Assembly (NCBI GenBank): GCA_027492205.1
Contig: JAOZFN010000017.1
Span: 1-64,000, forward strand
DNA from: Thermoproteota archaeon
Lineage (GTDB): Archaea; Korarchaeota; Korarchaeia; Korarchaeales; Korarchaeaceae
DNA: 64,000 nt
Direction of reading: 5' to 3'
Position 1 is the first letter of the stretch, and each line of letters begins with the position of its first letter. Below are positions 63,890 through 64,000 of the stretch, piece after piece. The notes under the pieces are model-generated. The model ran no database searches. It worked only from the letters and a program-made list of their open reading frames with translations, and was not told the DNA's origin. The position numbers and the translations under genes are program-made.

Positions 63890-64000
63890 GTGATCAGGGT
63901 CAGAGTCCGCTTCTACGCCGGACTGAGGCACCGCGTCGGCGTGAGCGAGGTCACGCTTGAGCTGCCTGGTGGGGCGAGGGTGGAGCACGCCGTGGATGAG
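63890..64000 (+). CDS. MoaD/ThiS-like sulfur-carrier protein, 3' end beyond the window
   Basis: Thirty-seven codons from GTG 63890 read IRVRVRFYAGLRHRVGVSEVTLELPGG, the first strands of a ubiquitin-like MoaD fold. MoaD is the small subunit of molybdopterin synthase and ends in GG; that end lies outside the window. It follows the molybdopterin-enzyme operon, and GGAG.GTGATC just upstream acts as Shine-Dalgarno. Confidence 0.8.
   Translation, partial: MIRVRVRFYAGLRHRVGVSEVTLELPGGARVEHAVDE

Noticed and set aside
1-64000. tRNA, rRNA and insertion sequences
   Set aside because: I found no T-loop/acceptor pattern, no rRNA core sequence and no transposase-like frame in the gaps.

Overview
The window is a GC-rich, densely packed stretch of an archaeal chromosome, most likely from the Thermoproteota/Korarchaeota side of the tree; I cannot name the species. 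The case rests on the XPB helicase-Bax1 nuclease pair, the COG2401-type ABC/GNAT fusion, a GTPBP1-like GTPase, a UPF0282 metallo-beta-lactamase protein, DUF3782 and DUF5320-like proteins, HEPN/MNT and VapBC pairs, strong use of AGG arginine codons, and many TATA boxes about 26 nt upstream of start codons (leaderless transcripts). Inside operons, GGAGGTGATC-type Shine-Dalgarno sequences are used, often with TTG starts.

Layout. 0-2.6 kb: a DUF3782-type coiled-coil nuclease-like protein, then a NifX-like/DUF5320-like cluster divergent from a PadR regulator. 2.7-7.1 kb: two large secreted proteins and an Fe-S protein. 7.2-12 kb: a CPA2 antiporter, then a two-gene unit of a DUF2207-like membrane protein ending in a CxC-rich tail and a PqqD-radical SAM-SPASM enzyme. 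12-13 kb: a gene graveyard (broken VapC, VapB, eroded beta-helix gene). 13-18 kb: XPB/Bax1 and a surface beta-helix protein. 18-29 kb: saccharopine dehydrogenase-like enzyme, transporter, tungstate ABC operon (tupABC), a Yip1-type membrane operon with its own HTH regulator and a strong operator, a glycosyltransferase operon, and a ModE-like regulator that shares a DNA site with tupA. 29-32 kb: an Fe-S operon (DUF59, two ferredoxin-MinD ATPases, NifX-like). 32-45 kb: the COG2401 protein, CDF exporter, SDR, HAD, EamA, roadblock, GTPBP1-like, HEPN/MNT, and a double-AAA+ ATPase fused to a Lon protease domain. 45-49 kb: an MFS gene with a shifted start, UPF0282 and GDPD genes, and frameshifted flavin reductase and MNT genes. 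49-53 kb: a branched-chain amino acid ABC operon (livKHMGF). 54-64 kb: dihydroorotase, aspartate carbamoyltransferase and two different xanthine-dehydrogenase-family enzymes, ending in a MoaD-like gene cut by the window edge.

How it fits together. A metal theme runs through the window: tungstate uptake and its likely regulator, two three-subunit molybdopterin hydroxylases, a MoaD-like protein, and two loci of NifX/MinD/DUF5320-type proteins probably tied to metal-sulfur cluster handling. The most likely undescribed system is the radical SAM enzyme at 10584-11921 with the alternating-cysteine tail of the membrane protein encoded just upstream. The CDC48-like/Lon fusion protease at 41408-43765 is the second candidate.
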